Assembly: GCF_025961225.1 (NCBI RefSeq)
Contig: NZ_JAOQNG010000003.1
Location: 62,001 to 126,000, forward strand
Source of the DNA: Azospirillum canadense
GTDB lineage: Bacteria > Pseudomonadota > Alphaproteobacteria > Azospirillales > Azospirillaceae
Direction: 5' to 3'
Length of the DNA stretch: 64,000 bases
Shown here: one piece after another, positions 62,193 through 64,000 of the stretch
Numbering within the stretch: position 1 is the stretch's first letter
Layout: each line of letters starts with the position of its first letter
Notes under the pieces: model-generated
Databases searched by the model: none
Seen by the model: the letters and a program-made list of their open reading frames with translations, nothing else
Told to the model about the DNA's origin: nothing
Position numbers and translations under genes: made by a program

Positions 62193-63167
62193 TCAGCTTT
62201 GCGTGGTCCTCGCTTTCAATGACTTCGGCGGGCGACCGCGCCGGCGCGGCGCCTCCGGCTTGGGCAGGGGCCGGTCTTCCAGAAGCCCTTGCGCGACGGC
62301 TTGGCCCAGCAAGTTCTGCACCGACGACACCGACCAGCGCGCCTCGCCGCGCGGCGTCCGGCAGTGAATGCCCTCCAGATGTCGGGCGATGTTGGCGAGC
62401 GTCGGGTTCTCCAACGTGTTCACCGCCATGGCGACCAGGGTGACCAAATCGTCGCTGTCCCGACGACGCGGCGTGCGTTCCAGCACCGCTTCGTCCACGA
62501 AGCCGTCCCGGGCGAGGCGCCGGACAGCGCGCGCCAAGGCCGGACCGGTCCAGGGGCCACCGTCAGGCCGCCGCGAGCCGCTCTTGGCCAGACTGCGGGC
62601 CACGGTCTCCCACGGATAGGCGGGCCGCATCGCCCGGACGTGGGGCAGAATGGCGTCGGCCACGCGCAGCACATCGGCGTCGCGCCGCGCCTCACGCGCG
62701 TCGGTGACAGCACGCACCGCCGAGGCGGAGCGGAAGCGCAGTCCCGGATTGCCACCGATGCGGCCGCGCTCCCGGGCCGCCGTCAAGCCGGCTTTGGTGC
62801 GCTCACGGATGAGCGCGCGCTCGAACTCGGCCACGGCGCCGAGGATCTGCAGGGTGAAGCGGCCCTGCGGGCTGGTGGTGTCGATGGGATCGCCGAGCGA
62901 GCGGAAGCCGGCTCCCTTAGAGTCGAGGGCCTCGATGATTTCCAGCAGGTGGGCGAGCGAGCGCGCCAGCCGGTCGATGCGCACGACCACCAGCACGTCG
63001 CCCTTGCGGCAGCGCTCGATGGCGCGCTTCAATTCCGGGCGCGCCCGATCGCCGCCGGAACCATGTTCGCGGTGGATCGTTGAGCAGCCAGCCGCCTCAA
63101 GAGCGTCGAGCTGCGGATCCGTGGTCTGCTCGTCGGTGGACACGCGCGCGTACCCGATAAACGCCAT
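62193..63167 (-). CDS. Serine recombinase (resolvase/invertase family) with extended C-terminus
   Basis: 324 residues. Resolvase catalytic domain: IGYARVSTDEQTTDPQLDAL with Ser10, VRIDRLARSLAHLLEIIEAL (catalytic Arg helix), SPQGRFTLQILGAVAEFERA and LIRERTKAGLTAARERGRIG. Instead of the short helix-turn-helix, about 180 residues follow with two recombinase-like helical repeats and a basic end (PRRRGRPPKSLKARTTQS). GGAGGAG precedes the ATG at 63167. Paralogous to the gene at 63377. Confidence 0.93.
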   Translation of the reverse strand: MAFIGYARVSTDEQTTDPQLDALEAAGCSTIHREHGSGGDRARPELKRAIERCRKGDVLVVVRIDRLARSLAHLLEIIEALDSKGAGFRSLGDPIDTTSPQGRFTLQILGAVAEFERALIRERTKAGLTAARERGRIGGNPGLRFRSASAVRAVTDAREARRDADVLRVADAILPHVRAMRPAYPWETVARSLAKSGSRRPDGGPWTGPALARAVRRLARDGFVDEAVLERTPRRRDSDDLVTLVAMAVNTLENPTLANIARHLEGIHCRTPRGEARWSVSSVQNLLGQAVAQGLLEDRPLPKPEAPRRRGRPPKSLKARTTQS

Positions 63168-63282
63168 TGGCTCCTCCTGGCACGGCGACCTTTCACCTGG
63201 TTCAGTCGCCAGCATTCTCCGGATCCGGCTGTCGCTCCGGCTTTATGACTGGACTCGGGAATGAGGATTTCTGCGGCGGGGT

Positions 63283-63345
63283 TCCGGCTTGATGGGTGGA
63301 CTCTCCGGCTTCAAGACCGAACGCTCCGGCTTCATGAGCGAACAA
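63283..63345. repeat. Three tandem 21-bp repeats plus outlying copies
   Basis: TCCGGCTT starts each unit at 63283, 63304 and 63325 (period exactly 21 bp); a fourth copy, TCCGGCTTTATGACTGGACTC, lies at 63236 and a partial one at 63224. The repeats sit between the 3' end of one serine recombinase and the 5' end of the next, where a res-type site or an iteron could lie. Confidence 0.65.
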
Positions 63346-63376
63346 AACGGCAGCATGTTTTCACGTTGCTGGTGGG

Positions 63377-64000
63377 TCAGCGGTTGGCCTTCGGCATCAC
63401 GAGACCGAACCGCTCGGCGCGGTCGAGCAGCGCTTTGACCGAAGACGCCGACCAGGTCGTGCCACGGCGTGGCGTGCGGATGCGCATCTCCTCCAGCCGC
63501 GCGGCAATGGCGCGCAGGCTGATGGTCGGGTCGGCCCCTCTGATACCGGCAATGACCAGCAGGAGGTCGTCCTTGGGCGGCTTGCGCGGCGCCGGCGCGA
63601 TCAGGTCCGGCTCGGCCAGCCCTTCCGCGACGAGCCGGTGGACCGCCCGCGACAGCCGGTCCGCCGTCCAGGGCCGGTCGGGCGACCCAAGCCGACCGAG
63701 CGCTTTGGCCACCTTCCCCCAGGAGTTCCCCGGGCGCAGGGCACGCACCTTGGGCAGCCACGCCTCCATGGTCGCCAAGAGGTCGGCGACATACTGGCGG
63801 TCGCGGATGGCGGCGAGCTGGGCGATGGCGTCGGGATCGCGGCGCTTGAGGGCGGGATTGCCGCCCACCCGCCCGCGCGCCTTGGCGGCGTTCAAGCCGG
63901 CCTTGGTCCGCTCGCGGATCAGGGCACGCTCCAGCTCCGCCGCCGCCCCCAGCACCTGCAGGGCGAACTTGCCCTGCGGCGTGGAGGTGTCGATCGGGTC
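63377..64000 (-). CDS. Serine recombinase, second paralogue (N-terminus beyond window)
   Basis: 207 residues from the right edge. It resembles the first paralogue: AAAELERALIRERTKAGLNA, ARGRVGGNPALKRRDPDAIA, and the long C-terminal region WTADRLSRAVHRLVAEGLAE, RTPRRGTTWSASSVKALLDR. The end is shorter and lacks the basic tail. The catalytic Ser lies outside the window, so activity cannot be judged. Confidence 0.9.
   Translation of the reverse strand, partial: DPIDTSTPQGKFALQVLGAAAELERALIRERTKAGLNAAKARGRVGGNPALKRRDPDAIAQLAAIRDRQYVADLLATMEAWLPKVRALRPGNSWGKVAKALGRLGSPDRPWTADRLSRAVHRLVAEGLAEPDLIAPAPRKPPKDDLLLVIAGIRGADPTISLRAIAARLEEMRIRTPRRGTTWSASSVKALLDRAERFGLVMPKANR

Noticed and set aside
63216..63376. 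21-bp repeats as a CRISPR array
   Set aside because: Units are contiguous and diverging with no spacers of constant length, and no cas genes are near.

Overview
High-GC alphaproteobacterial DNA, most like Azospirillum or another Rhodospirillales member. The clues are the nos cluster, FixJ/FixK-type regulators, zinc-ribbon DinB remains and the codon bias. The high density of insertion sequences, broken genes, recombinases and a toxin-antitoxin pair suggests a plasmid/chromid or a genomic-island boundary. No tRNA, rRNA or CRISPR array was seen.

Layout. 1-1.4 kb: start of uxaB (hexuronate catabolism), preceded on the same strand by a fused scar of an eda fragment and an ackA fragment. 1.4-3.7 kb: an IS66-like transposase cut by an IS5-family element, which also removes the 5' part of nosR. 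3.7-11 kb: nosR(remnant)-nosZDFYLX, the clade I nitrous oxide reductase operon, with tightly overlapping maturation genes. 11-14.5 kb: cytochrome c, a receiver-only response regulator, an FNR/FixK-type regulator, a Bfd ferredoxin and HU, with FNR-like and FixJ-like sites between them. 15-17 kb: a decayed aas gene. 17-21.8 kb: small conserved genes, a secreted DNA/RNA nuclease, a clean IS5 copy, a gene split by an amber codon, and a YigZ-family gene. 22-27.2 kb: one 1746-residue protein combining a DnaQ-like exonuclease, a RecQ helicase and a UvrD-type helicase. 27.4-30.2 kb: a uracil-DNA-glycosylase-like remnant, another IS5-type element, an IS6 remnant and a periplasmic binding protein.

30.7-54.3 kb is framed by two copies of one IS701-family element (1392 bp, identical 432-residue frames) in opposite orientation. 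The 20.8 kb between them holds an HNH nuclease, an S41-like protease, an Fe-S/MBL protein, a CDGSH protein, an M50-like protease, secreted proteins, a Phd/VapC-type pair, an IS6 element, a histidine kinase overlapping a tyrosine recombinase, an NAD(P)-epimerase, and a compact operon built around a DUF6745-type membrane protein. A two-gene cassette found at 17.6-18.1 kb recurs here at 47.6-48.2 kb.

54.5-64 kb: a Rieske/helical fusion protein, a frameshifted lipoprotein, a periplasmic binding protein truncated by IS3 debris, a DNA segment able to form a three-way junction, IS256 and ISAzo13 elements, two overlapping XRE regulators (one truncated), and two paralogous serine recombinases separated by 21-bp tandem repeats.

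Functional picture: N2O reduction looks intact from nosZ to nosX, but NosR and the native promoter are lost. The neighbouring cytochrome c and low-oxygen regulators belong to the same respiratory theme. Most other genes are accessory, and the repeated IS junctions with unmatched flanks point to several IS-adjacent deletions or rearrangements.
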